Assembly (NCBI RefSeq): GCF_035918015.1
Contig: NZ_CP109132.1
Span: 2,170,001-2,234,000 of the forward strand
Reading direction: 5' to 3'
Origin: Streptomyces sp. NBC_01754
Lineage (GTDB): Bacteria; Actinomycetota; Actinomycetes; Streptomycetales; Streptomycetaceae
Length of the DNA: 64,000 nt
The position numbers and the translations under genes are program-made. The notes under the pieces are model-generated. The model saw only the letters and a program-made list of their open reading frames with translations. It searched no databases and was not told where the DNA came from. Positions 26,223 to 35,496 of the stretch are shown one piece after another (position 1 is the stretch's first letter; each line of letters opens with the position of its first letter).

Positions 26223-28655
26223 CAGGAGCGCTCCGTCCTGGTAGGCGGATCCGTGGTGCGCCACTTTGAGGACGTCCACCCGGGGCAGTGCCGGGTAGCG
26301 GCGCAGGAGCCCTTGCTGGGCCCGGGGTTCCAGATCGCCCAGGAGCAGTAGGGTCAGCGCGCCGGACCGCACGAACAGGGTGAGGCTGGAGTCGTTGGGC
26401 TCCGTCACGAGGTATGTTCCGGCGCCCGGCTCCTGGGCCGGCGGCCAGAGGACCTGCCAGTCGAGCGGCCCGAACCGGCGACGCTCCCCCTGCACGGCCT
26501 GGACGACGGGGATGTGTGCCGCCGCGGCCGTCCTCCTCACGAACGCCGCCTGCTCGGCCGGTTTCTGCAGCGCCGTCGTCTGGATGGCGCCGATCTCCCG
26601 CCCTCGCAACGCCCCCGGCAGGCCTCGTACATGGTCGGCGTGAAAGTGCGTGAGCAGCAGGAGCGGCACACGCGTGATACCGAGATCGCGCAGGCACCGG
26701 TCGACCGGCCCGGGGTCGGGGCCGGTGTCGACGACGACTCCGGCGCCCTTTCCGGCGGCGAGCACCATGGCGTCCCCCTGCCCCACGTCGCACAGCGCGA
26801 ACGCCCAGCCGGGCGGCGGCCACCCGGTCATGACCCTGGTGAGCGGCGCGGGTCTGAGCACCGCGAGGACCAGGAGGAGCGCGGCGGCCGAGCAGATCCA
26901 GGGGTGACGGGCCAGTCGGCGGGCGGACAGCACCAGCACGGCGGTGACGACGGCCAGCAGTGCGGCGCCCCGCCAGCCGCCGGGCCAGTCGGTCTGGGCC
27001 CCGGGCAGGGACGCTCCGGTGCGGGCGACCGAGGCGATCCACCCGACCGGCCAGCCGGCGACCGCGGCCAGCACCTGGGCCGACGGCATCGACACCGGTG
27101 CCACGGCCAGCGCGGCGAACCCCAGGACGGTGGCGGGCGCCACGGCGAACTCCGCCAGGAGGTTGCACGGGATCGCCACCAGGCTCACCCGGGAGGCGAG
27201 GACCACGATCACCGGGGCGCAGACCGCCTGGGCGGCAGCCGCCGCGGCCAGCACCTCGGCGAGCCTCCTCGGGACCCCGCGCCGCTGCAGTGCGGTGCTC
27301 CATCCCGGGGCGAGGGTCAGCAGGGCCCCGGTGGCCAGCACGGACAGCAGGAAGCCGTAACTGCGGGCCAGCCAGGGGTCGTAGAGCACCAGCAGGAGAA
27401 CCGCCGCGGCCAGGGCGGGGAGCAGTGATCTGCGTCGGCCCGTGCCGATGGCGAGCAGGGTGATCAGTCCGCAGGCCGCGGCGCGCAGAACGCTCGGCTC
27501 GGGACGGCAGACGACCACGAAGGCGAGGGCTACGGCACCCCCGGTCAGCGCGGTCAGACGCAGCGAAATACCCAGGCGCGGCGCCAGGCCCCGGCGTTCG
27601 CTGCGCAGGGCGGTTCCCGGTGGCCCGATGAGAAGGAAGAGCAGGATCGACAGGTTGGCGCCCGAGACCGACAACAGATGAGTGAGGTCGGTGGCCTTGA
27701 AGGCGTCGTGGAGATCGGGCGTGACCTTGGAGGTGTCACCGACCACCAGTCCCGGCAGGAGGGCCCGCGCATCGGCGTCGAGCCCGTCCGTGGCTTTGCG
27801 CAGACCGGCCCGCAGCCGCCCTGCGGCGCGCTGCACCCGGGTCGGCGCCCTGATGACCTGGGGTGGTCCGCCCGCGTCCGCCCGGACCACAGCCGCGATG
27901 CGCTCGCCCGCGTGGCGCGGCGGCGCGAACCGGCCACTGACGCGGAGCCCGGTCGAGGGAAGCAGCCGCTGCCACCGGTCCACGGCCTTGCCCGGCGAGA
28001 CCATGACGAGCACCGGGGTACGCAGCCGGGTGACGGAACCGTCGGGGGCGGTGAGCCGGGTGACTTCGGCGTCCAGCAGCAGGGAGGCGGGCGTGCTGTG
28101 GTCGCCCCGGACCTGAGGCCGGGTCCTGCGAGGGTCGGACGTGACCGTCACTTCCGCCTCGGCACGGGCGAAGCTCTGGGCGAGGCCGGGCACGGGTCCG
28201 CTCCGGGTGTCGGCTCCGTGCAGCCCGGCGGCCGTCGCCCCTGCCGCCGCGCACAGCAGCGCCGCGGCAGCGGCGGTGCCCCGCCACCACGCGTACGGGG
28301 GAACGCCACCACCAGGCCCGGCTCTTCCTGGCGGGCCGCCGCCAGGCCCGGCGGCGGCCGGTGCGCCGCTGCTGGGCCCGGCTCCGCCGGGCCGGACACC
28401 CCGGTTCCGCCTCGTGCGGCCGGCCACCCACGCCCAGCCCGCGATCGCCAGTGCGGCGCCGACGCAGAGGGCGGCACCCGGAGCCACCCACCGGCCCGGT
28501 ACATCCAGGGCGAGCGCCGCGGCAGCCCAGGCCGCGAGAGCGGGCGGGACGAGCCGGAGGTCGAGCGGTCCCTCCCGCTGCGGATCGGCCTCACCCAGCC
28601 GGCGCCCCGAGGCGGCGTGGACATCAGGGGCGTTCATGACCGGGCCGCCGCTCAC
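26040..28655 (-). CDS. comEC: ComEC/Rec2-type DNA-uptake membrane channel with C-terminal MBL domain
   Basis: 871 residues. N-terminal hydrophobic helices and an OB-like region precede the competence core (DLTHLLSVSGANLSILLFLLIG, the signature loop), followed by many transmembrane helices to about residue 590. The C-terminal 270 residues are a metallo-beta-lactamase domain with HFHADH in LLTHFHADHVRGLPGAL, a likely nuclease. ComEC moves single-stranded DNA across the membrane. The GTG start overlaps the comEA stop (GTGA); ATG 28637 is an alternative. It reads on from comEA. Its last 183 bases belong to repeat copy B. Natural competence is not established in Streptomyces, so its role here is open. 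Confidence 0.9.
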   Translation of the reverse strand: MSGGPVMNAPDVHAASGRRLGEADPQREGPLDLRLVPPALAAWAAAALALDVPGRWVAPGAALCVGAALAIAGWAWVAGRTRRNRGVRPGGAGPSSGAPAAAGPGGGPPGRAGPGGGVPPYAWWRGTAAAAALLCAAAGATAAGLHGADTRSGPVPGLAQSFARAEAEVTVTSDPRRTRPQVRGDHSTPASLLLDAEVTRLTAPDGSVTRLRTPVLVMVSPGKAVDRWQRLLPSTGLRVSGRFAPPRHAGERIAAVVRADAGGPPQVIRAPTRVQRAAGRLRAGLRKATDGLDADARALLPGLVVGDTSKVTPDLHDAFKATDLTHLLSVSGANLSILLFLLIGPPGTALRSERRGLAPRLGISLRLTALTGGAVALAFVVVCRPEPSVLRAAACGLITLLAIGTGRRRSLLPALAAAVLLLVLYDPWLARSYGFLLSVLATGALLTLAPGWSTALQRRGVPRRLAEVLAAAAAAQAVCAPVIVVLASRVSLVAIPCNLLAEFAVAPATVLGFAALAVAPVSMPSAQVLAAVAGWPVGWIASVARTGASLPGAQTDWPGGWRGAALLAVVTAVLVLSARRLARHPWICSAAALLLVLAVLRPAPLTRVMTGWPPPGWAFALCDVGQGDAMVLAAGKGAGVVVDTGPDPGPVDRCLRDLGITRVPLLLLTHFHADHVRGLPGALRGREIGAIQTTALQKPAEQAAFVRRTAAAAHIPVVQAVQGERRRFGPLDWQVLWPPAQEPGAGTYLVTEPNDSSLTLFVRSGALTLLLLGDLEPRAQQGLLRRYPALPRVDVLKVAHHGSAYQDGALLRGARPRLALISCGSDNPYGHPAPRTLEALRAGGAKVLRTDTEGAIAVAGAGAGLRAAGRS

Positions 28656-30133
28656 GGACGGACCAGGGGGCGCAGGTCCTCGAACCGGCGATCACCGATG
28701 CCGTCGACCTCACGGAGTTCGTCGACGGAACGGTAACCCCCGTGCTCGGTGCGGTGGGCGACGATGTGCTGGGCGAGCACCGGGCCCACTCCGGGCAGGC
28801 TCTCCAGTTGCTCGGGGGTGGCCGTGTTCAGACTCAGCTGTGCCGTCCCTCCGGCCGGCACAGCCCCCGTGCCGCCGTCGGCCGTCCCTCCTGGGACCGG
28901 CTGCACACCCGGCAGGCCGACCACGACCTGCTCACCGTCCGTCAGGACGCGCGCCCGGTTGAGCCCTGTCGTATCGGCCCCCTCACGCACTCCTCCGGCG
29001 GCGAGCAGGGCGTCGGCGACCCTCGCGCCTGAGGGAAGCCGCTGGATTCCCGGCTTGCGGACCTTGCCACTCACGTCGACGACGATCGGCGCCCCTTCCG
29101 CGGAGGGCCCGGACATGGCGCCGGGGGCGGCGCCGGGGAGCCCGGATGCTTCCGGGTCCGCAGGAGGTACCAGCGCTTCGGCGGCCGCTACTTCCCTCAT
29201 CGGCTCAGGGACGCTCACCGCCTGGGGACGGGCCGACCAGAAGTGCGTGCCGGCGAGGACGGCCGCACCGAGCAGAACGACGGCGAGTGCGGCGAGCGAT
29301 CTCGGCTCCAGAGAGCATCGCAGCTGAAGCCACAGCGGTAACCGGTCGCGGAGCGCGGGGCCCACCGACCGCCACCACCGCGGCCGTACGGGCGGTGCCG
29401 CGGGCCGGGACTCGCGCCCGGGCATCGACCGCCCGCCCTCCCCCGCGGCGGCGGGCCCGGTGCCACGCTCCGGAAGGGACGCCGCGGCCGCAGCCCAGGA
29501 AGGCACCGGGCGCGCTCCCCGGGCCCCCGGGAAGAGCGGCGCACCCGGCGAAGCCGCGAACCCCGTGTGCCCACCCGCCCCCGCGGCCTTGGCCCTGGCA
29601 CCCGGACCTGCTCCTGCTCCTGGCCTTGCCCCCGATTTCACAGGTGCCCGCACGGCCGACGGGGGCCCCGTCGGTGCCGCAGCCAAGGAGCCGAAGGGCA
29701 CCGCCAGGCAATCCTCGGACGCCTTCACCGAGGGACCTGGAGGCCCGGGAAGCACGCCCGTGAAGGACCTACGTGGGTCCCGGGGGCCGGGAGGCTCCGG
29801 GGGCAGGCCCGTAAGGCATGGACGTGGGCCCGCAGGCGTCTCGTTCACCGGTCCCCCGACGGCTCGGCGCCCGGCCATCAGCGCGTCCGCCCGGAGCCGT
29901 GCGGCCGCCGCCTCGGTATCCGGCTCGCGCACCGCGCGTCGTCGGCGGGCATGGCGGCCGCCGGGGCCCGTACCCGCCCCGCCACCGGGGCGGGTACCCG
30001 GTCCCGGCCGTGCTCGCCCGGGGAGCCCGGGCAGACCACGGCCGACGCGATCGGCCGGCCGAGGGGCGGGTCCACCGTGCGGACCGGCGGCGGAGAGGAC
30101 ACGACGGGAGGCGCTGACTGATCGGAAGGTCAT
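28652..30133 (-). CDS. comEA: ComEA-type DNA-binding protein with long N-terminal extension
   Basis: 493 residues from ATG 30133. Residues 1 to about 260 are Pro/Gly/Ala/Arg-rich low complexity and predicted cytoplasmic. One transmembrane helix follows (LAALAVVLLGAAVLAGTHFW), then an SLBB domain (IVVDVSGKVRKPGIQRLPSGARVADALLAAGG) and a C-terminal helix-hairpin-helix pair (LNTATPEQLESLPGVGPVLAQHIVAHR). The exported part would bind double-stranded DNA and pass it to ComEC. The cytoplasmic extension is much longer than in classical ComEA (about 200 residues in total). Coupled to comEC by a GTGA overlap. Confidence 0.87.
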   Translation of the reverse strand: MTFRSVSASRRVLSAAGPHGGPAPRPADRVGRGLPGLPGRARPGPGTRPGGGAGTGPGGRHARRRRAVREPDTEAAAARLRADALMAGRRAVGGPVNETPAGPRPCLTGLPPEPPGPRDPRRSFTGVLPGPPGPSVKASEDCLAVPFGSLAAAPTGPPSAVRAPVKSGARPGAGAGPGARAKAAGAGGHTGFAASPGAPLFPGARGARPVPSWAAAAASLPERGTGPAAAGEGGRSMPGRESRPAAPPVRPRWWRSVGPALRDRLPLWLQLRCSLEPRSLAALAVVLLGAAVLAGTHFWSARPQAVSVPEPMREVAAAEALVPPADPEASGLPGAAPGAMSGPSAEGAPIVVDVSGKVRKPGIQRLPSGARVADALLAAGGVREGADTTGLNRARVLTDGEQVVVGLPGVQPVPGGTADGGTGAVPAGGTAQLSLNTATPEQLESLPGVGPVLAQHIVAHRTEHGGYRSVDELREVDGIGDRRFEDLRPLVRP

Positions 30134-30236
30134 GCCCACCGACGCTAGACACTTCAACCGAAACGCGCTGACCAGCGCTCATTCCTGTGGATAACCTGCC
30201 AGTTGTGGATATTCACCTCACCCACAGGGATGAGGT

Positions 30237-31082
30237 TCAGCGTGGTGACACGACCGCGCCCACCAGCCCCGGCCCCGTGTGCGCACCGATGACGGCACCC
30301 ACCTCGCTCACGTGCAACTCCACCAGGCCGGGCACCCGCGCGCGCAGCCTCTCGGCGAGCCGCTCCGCCCGGTCCGGGGCGGCCAGGTGATGTACGGCGA
30401 TGTCCACCGGGCCTGTTCCGGCCCGCTCGGCGACGATCTCCTCGAGCCGCGCGATCGCTTTGGACGCCGTCCGCACCTTCTCCCGCAGTTCGATACGCCC
30501 GTCGTCCAGCGCGAGCAGCGGCTTCACCGCGAGCGCGGACCCCAGCAACGCCTGCGCGGCGCCTATGCGTCCTCCCCTGCGCAGGTAGTCGAGCGTGTCG
30601 ACGTAGAAGTACGCGGACGTGCCCGCGGCCCGCTTCTCCGCCGCGGCGACCGCGTCGTCCGGATCACCACCCTGCTCGGCCGCCTCGGCCGCGGCCAGCG
30701 CGCAGAAGCCCAGAGCCATGGCGACCATTCCCGTGTCGACGACGCGTACCGGAACCGGCGCGTCCTTCGCGGCGAGCAGCGCGGCATCATACGTACCCGA
30801 GATCTCCGCGGACAGGTGCAGGGAGACGACGCCGTCGGCCCCTGCCTCGGCCGCGGCGCGGTAGGCGGCGGCGAAGACCTCGGGGCTGGGCCGGGACGTG
30901 GTCACGGAGTGGCGTTTCTGCAGCGCCGCGGCCAGCGACCGCGCCGAGATCTCCGTGCCCTCCTCGAAGGACTGATCGCCCAGCACGACGGTGAGCGGCA
31001 CAGCGGTGATGCCGTGCCGTTCCATCGTCTGGCGCGGCAGGTAGGCCGTGGAATCGGTGACGATCGCGACATGGCGGGACAT
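30237..31082 (-). CDS. DegV family fatty-acid-binding protein
   Basis: 281 residues, normal DegV length. The N-terminus HVAIVTDSTAYLPRQTMERHGITAVPL is the family hallmark, followed by TSRPSPEVF and the GADGVVSLHLSAEISGTYDAALLAA lipid-binding segment. DegV/FakB proteins bind a fatty acid for phosphorylation by a FakA-type kinase; no FakA is seen in this window. ATG start at 31082. It is separated by about 150 bases from the preceding gene, which ends in a hairpin, so it is probably transcribed independently. Confidence 0.9.
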   Translation of the reverse strand: MSRHVAIVTDSTAYLPRQTMERHGITAVPLTVVLGDQSFEEGTEISARSLAAALQKRHSVTTSRPSPEVFAAAYRAAAEAGADGVVSLHLSAEISGTYDAALLAAKDAPVPVRVVDTGMVAMALGFCALAAAEAAEQGGDPDDAVAAAEKRAAGTSAYFYVDTLDYLRRGGRIGAAQALLGSALAVKPLLALDDGRIELREKVRTASKAIARLEEIVAERAGTGPVDIAVHHLAAPDRAERLAERLRARVPGLVELHVSEVGAVIGAHTGPGLVGAVVSPR

Positions 31083-31214
31083 GAGCCGGAGATTACCTTC
31101 CGGGGTGAGGACCGGGCAGCCCGGCCTGGTCCGCTGATCTGTTCCGGTCGCTCCGGAACGTACCCTGCCGGCCCCGGCCGTGGTCGGCCGACGTCGGTTC
31201 GTGGTGCCGGGCCC

Positions 31215-31232
31215 GGCGGGCGTCTGCCCGCC
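31215..31232 (-). terminator. Terminator hairpin after the membrane/coiled-coil gene
   Basis: GGCGGGC-GTCT-GCCCGCC, a 7-bp stem and 4-base loop, 5 bases after the stop at 31238. Confidence 0.6.
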
Positions 31233-31237
31233 CGGCG

Positions 31238-31984
31238 TCAGTTCGTGGTCTCGGGCCTGGTGGATTTCTGCCAGGGGTACTTGTCGGCCGGCCGGGGGTC
31301 CTTGGGTGCGAGCGCCTGCGGCACGCCCGCGTCGGCCGGTCCGCGCCCCCGTGCGGTGGCCTCCGGTGCCGGCCCGCCCCTGGCACCCGGCTCCGGCCGG
31401 CGCGCGCCGCCGTCCGGCGCGGACGGCTCGTCCGTCGTCCAGTGGCGCAGGGCGCCCGCTTCCATGTCGATCTGCGCGTTCAGCGCCTCGAGATCGTCGT
31501 CCGCGAACTGCCGCGCCCGGTCACGTGCCGCCCAGCGCAGCGAGTCGGCGGAGTGCGTGATGCGCTCCGTGCGCTCCTTCAGACCGGGCAGCAGGGTGGC
31601 GACCGACGCCCGGTCCGGCTCGCGTTCCAGGCGCTTGAGATCGTCGTCGAGCTCGCGCCCGTGCACGCTCAGCCGCTCGAAGAGCCCCAGTGACTCACGC
31701 AGTGAGGCGTCCTCCGCCACCCCGGCCTCCAACGCGTCCTGAGTGGCCCGCATCGACGTCCGCAGGGCGAGCCGCAGCTGGGCGAGCTCCCCCGGCACGC
31801 CCGGCTGGCCGTAGCTCTTGGCCCGCAGCGTGGTGTCCTCCACCGAGCGGCGGGCCTGGCTGATCGTGCGGTCCACACCCCGCTTGGCCGCTCGGACGGT
31901 CTTGACACCGACATACACCCCGAGCCCGACGAACATGATGAACGCGACGAACAGCAGCGTCAGGATCAACTGCAAGGTTCCCAT
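31238..31984 (-). CDS. Membrane-anchored coiled-coil protein, function unknown
   Basis: 248 residues. One N-terminal transmembrane helix (LQLILTLLFVAFIMFVGLGVYVGV) is followed by a basic stretch and a long helical region (about 35-190) rich in Arg, Glu and Leu with heptad character, then a Pro/Ala/Gly-rich tail. The topology suggests a short outside and a cytoplasmic coiled coil. ATG start at 31984. It sits alone between leuS terminators and the DegV gene. Similar proteins accompany leuS in streptomycetes as I recall, but no function is known to me; a cell-envelope or nucleoid-associated role is speculation. Confidence 0.75.
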   Translation of the reverse strand: MGTLQLILTLLFVAFIMFVGLGVYVGVKTVRAAKRGVDRTISQARRSVEDTTLRAKSYGQPGVPGELAQLRLALRTSMRATQDALEAGVAEDASLRESLGLFERLSVHGRELDDDLKRLEREPDRASVATLLPGLKERTERITHSADSLRWAARDRARQFADDDLEALNAQIDMEAGALRHWTTDEPSAPDGGARRPEPGARGGPAPEATARGRGPADAGVPQALAPKDPRPADKYPWQKSTRPETTN

Positions 31985-32044
31985 GAACGCCCTCTCGGGT
32001 ATCGGCGGCTGCCGGTGTGCGGTCGCTCCTCCACCGTAAACGGA

Positions 32045-32087
32045 ACGGGCAGGCCGAGGGTTCCTCCGGAACCCCCGACCTGCCCGT
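32045..32087 (-). terminator. Second terminator hairpin after leuS
   Basis: ACGGGCAGG pairs with CCTGCCCGT, and inside GGGTTC pairs with GGAACCC. Forms a tandem with the hairpin at 32101-32120. Confidence 0.65.
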
Positions 32088-32100
32088 AGGGGAAAGCCCG

Positions 32101-32120
32101 GGCCGCCGGTGTCGGCGGCC
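32101..32120 (-). terminator. First terminator hairpin after leuS
   Basis: Perfect 8-bp stem GGCCGCCG / CGGCGGCC with a GTGT loop, 11 bases after the leuS stop. Confidence 0.7.
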
Positions 32121-32131
32121 GGAAGGCGCCG

Positions 32132-34999
32132 TTACGCGGGGACGATGTTGACCAGCTTCGGCGCCCGCACGATCACCTTGCGGACCCCGGCTCCGCCCAG
32201 GGCCGCGACGACGTTCTCGTCGGCCAGGGCCAGCGCCTCGAGTTCCTCGTCCGAGATCGACGGGGAGATCTCCAGGCGTGCCCGGACCTTGCCCTTGACC
32301 TGCACCACGCAGGTCACAGCCTCGTCCACGGCATACGCCGGGTCGGCGACCGGGAAGTCCTGGTGCACCACGGAGCCGGTGTGGCCCAGTCGGCGCCACA
32401 GCTCCTCCGCCACGTGCGGGGCCAGTGGCGCGACCAGCAGCACCAGCCGCTCCGCGACCGACCGCGCCAGCGGACCGTTCGCCTTGGTCAGGTGGTTGTT
32501 CAGCTCGGTGACCTTGGCGATGGCCGTGTTGAAGCGCATATGGGCCATGTCCTGGCCGACGCCGTCGATCGCCTTGTGCAGCGCCCGCAGCGTGCCCTCG
32601 TCGGGCTCGGTGTCGACGACGGTGACCTCGCCCGTCTCCTCGTCGACGACATTGCGCCACAGCCGCTGGAGCAGCCGGAACTGACCGACGACCGCGCGCG
32701 TGTCCCACGGGCGTGAGACGTCCAGCGGCCCCATGGCCATCTCGTACAGCCGCAGCGTGTCGGCCCCGTACTCCCCGCAGATCTCGTCGGGCGTGACCGC
32801 GTTCTTCAGGGACTTGCCCATCTTCCCCAGGACGCGGCTGACCTTCTCGCCCTGGTGGTAGTACGCGCCGTCGCGCTCCTCGACCTCGGCCGCCGGGACG
32901 GCGATCCCCCGGCTGTCCCGGTAGACGAAGGCCTGGATCATGCCCTGGTTGTACAGCTTGTGGAACGGCTCCGAGGACGAGATGTGGCCCAGGTCGTGCA
33001 GCACCTTGGACCAGAAACGGGCGTACAGCAGGTGCAGGACGGCGTGCTCGGCACCGCCGATGTACAGGTCGACACCACCGGCGGGCTGTCCCTCCCGCGG
33101 GCCCATCCAGTACCGCTCGACCTCCGGGTCGACCAGCCGCCGCTCGTTGTTCGGGTCCAGGTAGCGCAGCTCGTACCAGCACGAACCGGCCCAGTTGGGC
33201 ATGGTGTTGGTCTCGCGGCGGTACTTCTTCGGCCCGTCGCCCAGGTCCAGGGTGACGTTGACCCAGTCGGCGTTCCGGGACAGCGGGGTCTCGGGCTGGG
33301 TGTCGGCGTCGTCCGGGTCGAAGGTGCGGGGCGAGTAGTCCTCGACCTCGGGCAGCTCCAGGGGCAGCATCGACTCGGGCAGCGGATGGGCGATGCCCTC
33401 CTCGTCGTACACGATCGGGAACGGCTCACCCCAGTAGCGCTGCCGGCTGAACAGCCAGTCGCGCAGCCGGAAGTTGACGGTGCCCTCGCCGACACCACGC
33501 GCCCGCAGCCACTCGGTGATCCTCGCCTTGGCGTCGACGACGCCCAGGCCGTCCAGGGAGACCTCGTCGTTCGCGGAGTTGACCAGCTTCGCCTCGTACG
33601 AGGAGAAGGCGTCCTCCCACGTCGAGGGATCCGTGCCGCGGCCGTCCGACGGCTCGACGACACAGCGCATCGGCAGCTCGAAGGCGCGCGCGAACGCGAA
33701 GTCGCGCGCGTCGTGCGCCGGTACGGCCATGATCGCGCCGGTGCCGTAGCCCATCAGCACGTAGTCGGCGATGAAGACCGGCGCCTTCTCGCCGCTGACC
33801 GGGTTGGTGGCGTACGCGCCGGTGAAGACACCGGTCTTGTCCTTGGCCTCCGCCTGGCGCTCCACGTCGGACTTGGCCGCGGCCTGCTTGCGGTACGCGG
33901 CGACGGCCTCGGCCGGGGAGGCGTGCCCGCCCGTCCACACCGGGTGGGTGCCCTCGGGCCAGGCGGCCGGGGTGATCCGCTCCACCAGATCGTGCTCGGG
34001 CGCCAGAACCATGTAGGTGGCGCCGAACAGGGTGTCCTGCCGGGTGGTGAAAACGGTGATGTCGCCGGCTCCGTCAACCGGGAAGTCGACGCGCGCCCCC
34101 TCGGAACGCCCGATCCAGTTGCGCTGCTGGAGCTTGATGGCCTCGGGCCAGTCCAGGCCGTCCAGGTCGTCCAGCAGGCGGTCGGCGTAGGCAGTGATGC
34201 GCATGTTCCACTGGCGCAGCTTGGCCTTGAAGACCGGGAAATTGCCCCGCTCGGAACGGCCGTCGGCCGTGACCTCCTCGTTGGCCAGCACGGTGCCCAG
34301 CCCGGGAGACCAGTTGACGGGCGCGTCCGAGGCGTACGCCAGGCGGTACCCGCCCAGCAGTTCCGCGCGCTCGACGGCGTCCAGCGCGGTCCATGCCCGG
34401 CCGTCCGGGGTGGCGCGCTCACCGTTCTCGAACTGGGCGACCAGGTCGGCGATCGGACGGGCCCGGCCTGCCTCGGTGTCGTACCAGGAGTTGAAGATCT
34501 GCAGGAAGATCCACTGGGTCCACTTGTAGTACTCCGCGTCGATGGTCGCGAAGGAGCGGCGCTTGTCGTGGCCCAGTCCCAGCCGGCGCAGCTGCGCCTT
34601 CATGTTCTCCATGTTGGCCTCGGTCGAGGCCCGCGGGTGGGTTCCCGTCTGGACCGCGTACTGCTCCGCCGGCAGGCCGAAGGCGTCGAATCCCAGGGTG
34701 TGCAGAACGTTGTGGCCGGTCATCCGCTGGTGGCGGGCGTAGACGTCGGTGGCGATGTACCCCAGCGGGTGACCGACGTGCAGGCCCGAACCCGACGGAT
34801 AGGGGAACATGTCCATGATGAACTTCTTGGGCCTGGCGGCCAGTGCCGGATCACCGGCCAGGTCACCGGTCGGGTTCGGCGCCTCGTAGGTGCCCTCGGC
34901 GTCCCAGAAGTCCTGCCAGCGTGCCTCGATGTCGGCGGCCATCGCTGCCGTATAGCGGTGCGGCGCGGCCACCTCGGCCGCGGTGTTCGTCTCGCTCAT
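32132..34999 (-). CDS. leuS: Leucyl-tRNA synthetase
   Basis: 955 residues from ATG 34999 with GAGG 3-4 bases upstream. Class Ia features: the HIGH-type motif HVGHPLGY near residue 74, the editing domain with [18 protein letters not shown], and the KMSKS-type loop [11 protein letters not shown] (here KMGKS). The C-terminal anticodon-binding and LeuRS-specific domains are complete. The upstream region carries a 12-residue leader peptide with three consecutive Leu codons and a hairpin with T-run, which points to control by leucyl-tRNA charging. Two hairpins follow the gene. Confidence 0.97.
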   Translation of the reverse strand: MSETNTAAEVAAPHRYTAAMAADIEARWQDFWDAEGTYEAPNPTGDLAGDPALAARPKKFIMDMFPYPSGSGLHVGHPLGYIATDVYARHQRMTGHNVLHTLGFDAFGLPAEQYAVQTGTHPRASTEANMENMKAQLRRLGLGHDKRRSFATIDAEYYKWTQWIFLQIFNSWYDTEAGRARPIADLVAQFENGERATPDGRAWTALDAVERAELLGGYRLAYASDAPVNWSPGLGTVLANEEVTADGRSERGNFPVFKAKLRQWNMRITAYADRLLDDLDGLDWPEAIKLQQRNWIGRSEGARVDFPVDGAGDITVFTTRQDTLFGATYMVLAPEHDLVERITPAAWPEGTHPVWTGGHASPAEAVAAYRKQAAAKSDVERQAEAKDKTGVFTGAYATNPVSGEKAPVFIADYVLMGYGTGAIMAVPAHDARDFAFARAFELPMRCVVEPSDGRGTDPSTWEDAFSSYEAKLVNSANDEVSLDGLGVVDAKARITEWLRARGVGEGTVNFRLRDWLFSRQRYWGEPFPIVYDEEGIAHPLPESMLPLELPEVEDYSPRTFDPDDADTQPETPLSRNADWVNVTLDLGDGPKKYRRETNTMPNWAGSCWYELRYLDPNNERRLVDPEVERYWMGPREGQPAGGVDLYIGGAEHAVLHLLYARFWSKVLHDLGHISSSEPFHKLYNQGMIQAFVYRDSRGIAVPAAEVEERDGAYYHQGEKVSRVLGKMGKSLKNAVTPDEICGEYGADTLRLYEMAMGPLDVSRPWDTRAVVGQFRLLQRLWRNVVDEETGEVTVVDTEPDEGTLRALHKAIDGVGQDMAHMRFNTAIAKVTELNNHLTKANGPLARSVAERLVLLVAPLAPHVAEELWRRLGHTGSVVHQDFPVADPAYAVDEAVTCVVQVKGKVRARLEISPSISDEELEALALADENVVAALGGAGVRKVIVRAPKLVNIVPA

Positions 35000-35036
35000 G
35001 ATCCTCAAGCTCCATCGATCGTCATCTGCCGGCGCC

Positions 35037-35062
35037 CACGTCTACGGACACACGTCTACGGA
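35037..35062. repeat. Short direct repeat between the attenuator and leuS
   Basis: CACGTCTACGGA occurs at 35037-35048 and 35051-35062 (14-base period). It lies between the attenuator hairpin and the leuS start. Function unknown. Confidence 0.8.
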
Positions 35063-35066
35063 AACG

Positions 35067-35092
35067 AAAAATCCCCTCGCACAGGAGGGGAT
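35067..35092 (-). terminator. Attenuator terminator in the leuS leader
   Basis: On the minus strand ATCCCCTC and GAGGGGAT form an 8-bp stem with a 6-base loop, directly followed by TTTTTCG. A hairpin with a T-run is rare in this window, and it stands 68 bases before leuS rather than behind any gene, which marks it as an attenuator. Confidence 0.8.
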
Positions 35093-35145
35093 GCCGCGCC
35101 GAGTCCGACCAGGCATGCTCACCGGTCGGAAGTGGTCAGCGCGGC
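35093..35145 (-). promoter_or_regulatory. Nested leader hairpins overlapping the leuS leader peptide
   Basis: GCCGCGC inside the last leader codons (35139-35145) can pair with GCGCGGC (35093-35099), enclosing a second stem TCCGACC/GGTCGGA (35124-35130 with 35104-35110). The outer stem would be blocked by a ribosome on the leader and abuts the terminator, as expected for ribosome-controlled attenuation. Confidence 0.6.
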
Positions 35146-35174
35146 TCGCTAAGCAGAAGGCGTACGGCACGCAT
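35136..35174 (-). CDS. leuS leader peptide, MRAVRLLLSEPR
   Basis: A 12-codon ORF with three consecutive leucine codons (CTT CTG CTT, two of them rare in high-GC streptomycetes), ending in TGA. It is followed by nested hairpins and a hairpin with T-run, then leuS. The design is that of a ribosome-stalling leader peptide: low charged tRNA-Leu would stall the ribosome and let transcription reach leuS. A -10-like TACCCT at 35181-35186 places the transcription start at the A of its ATG, so the leader could be translated from a leaderless mRNA. The peptide itself probably has no other function. Confidence 0.75.
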   Translation of the reverse strand: MRAVRLLLSEPR

Positions 35175-35180
35175 GGCGCC

Positions 35181-35209
35181 AGGGTACCGCACGGGCCCGG
35201 ACCGGCGTC
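35181..35209 (-). promoter_or_regulatory. Possible leuS leader promoter
   Basis: TACCCT (35181-35186) lies 17 bases from a weak GACGCC (35204-35209). The start would fall at the first base of the leader-peptide ATG. Only the -10 is convincing. Confidence 0.4.
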
Positions 35210-35267
35210 CGCGTGTTCGTCGCAGCGCCTCCGCCGCTCAGGGGCCGGCTCGCCCGTCCACGACGAG

Positions 35268-35298
35268 AAGCGGGCCATCCGATTCGGATGGCCCGCTT
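35268..35298 (-). terminator. Terminator hairpin after the first tRNA-Ala
   Basis: A perfect 15-bp inverted repeat (AAGCGGGCCATCCGA and complement) with a single central base, 8 bases after the tRNA 3' end on the minus strand. Confidence 0.75.
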
Positions 35299-35306
35299 CC
35301 TCACTG

Positions 35307-35379
35307 TGGAGCTAAGGAGAATTGAACTCCTGACCTCCTGCATGCCATGCAGGCGCTCTACCAACTGAGCTATAGCCCC
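35307..35379 (-). tRNA. tRNA-Ala(GGC), copy 1
   Basis: 73 bases, beginning GGGGCTATAGCTCAGTTGG. The cloverleaf closes: acceptor GGGGCTA/TAGCTCC with discriminator A, D-arm AGCTCAGTTGGTAGAGC, anticodon stem CCTGC-ATGGCAT-GCAGG with anticodon GGC, T-arm AGGAGTTCAATTCTCCT. CCA is not encoded. Identical to the copy at 36075-36147. Confidence 0.96.
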
Positions 35380-35496
35380 GTGTTTTTGCCACCCGGTTCC
35401 CCTGGCGACATCGAGAACATTACACGGTCCACCCGGTGCAACAAAAATCGTTTCCGTTCTGCCCGGTTCCTCCGCCACGGACTGCCTCTGGGCGCC

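Noticed and set aside
35136-35267. T-box riboswitch upstream of leuS
   Set aside because: The conserved T-box GGTGG-ACCGCG element is absent; the Leu-rich leader peptide gives a better explanation.
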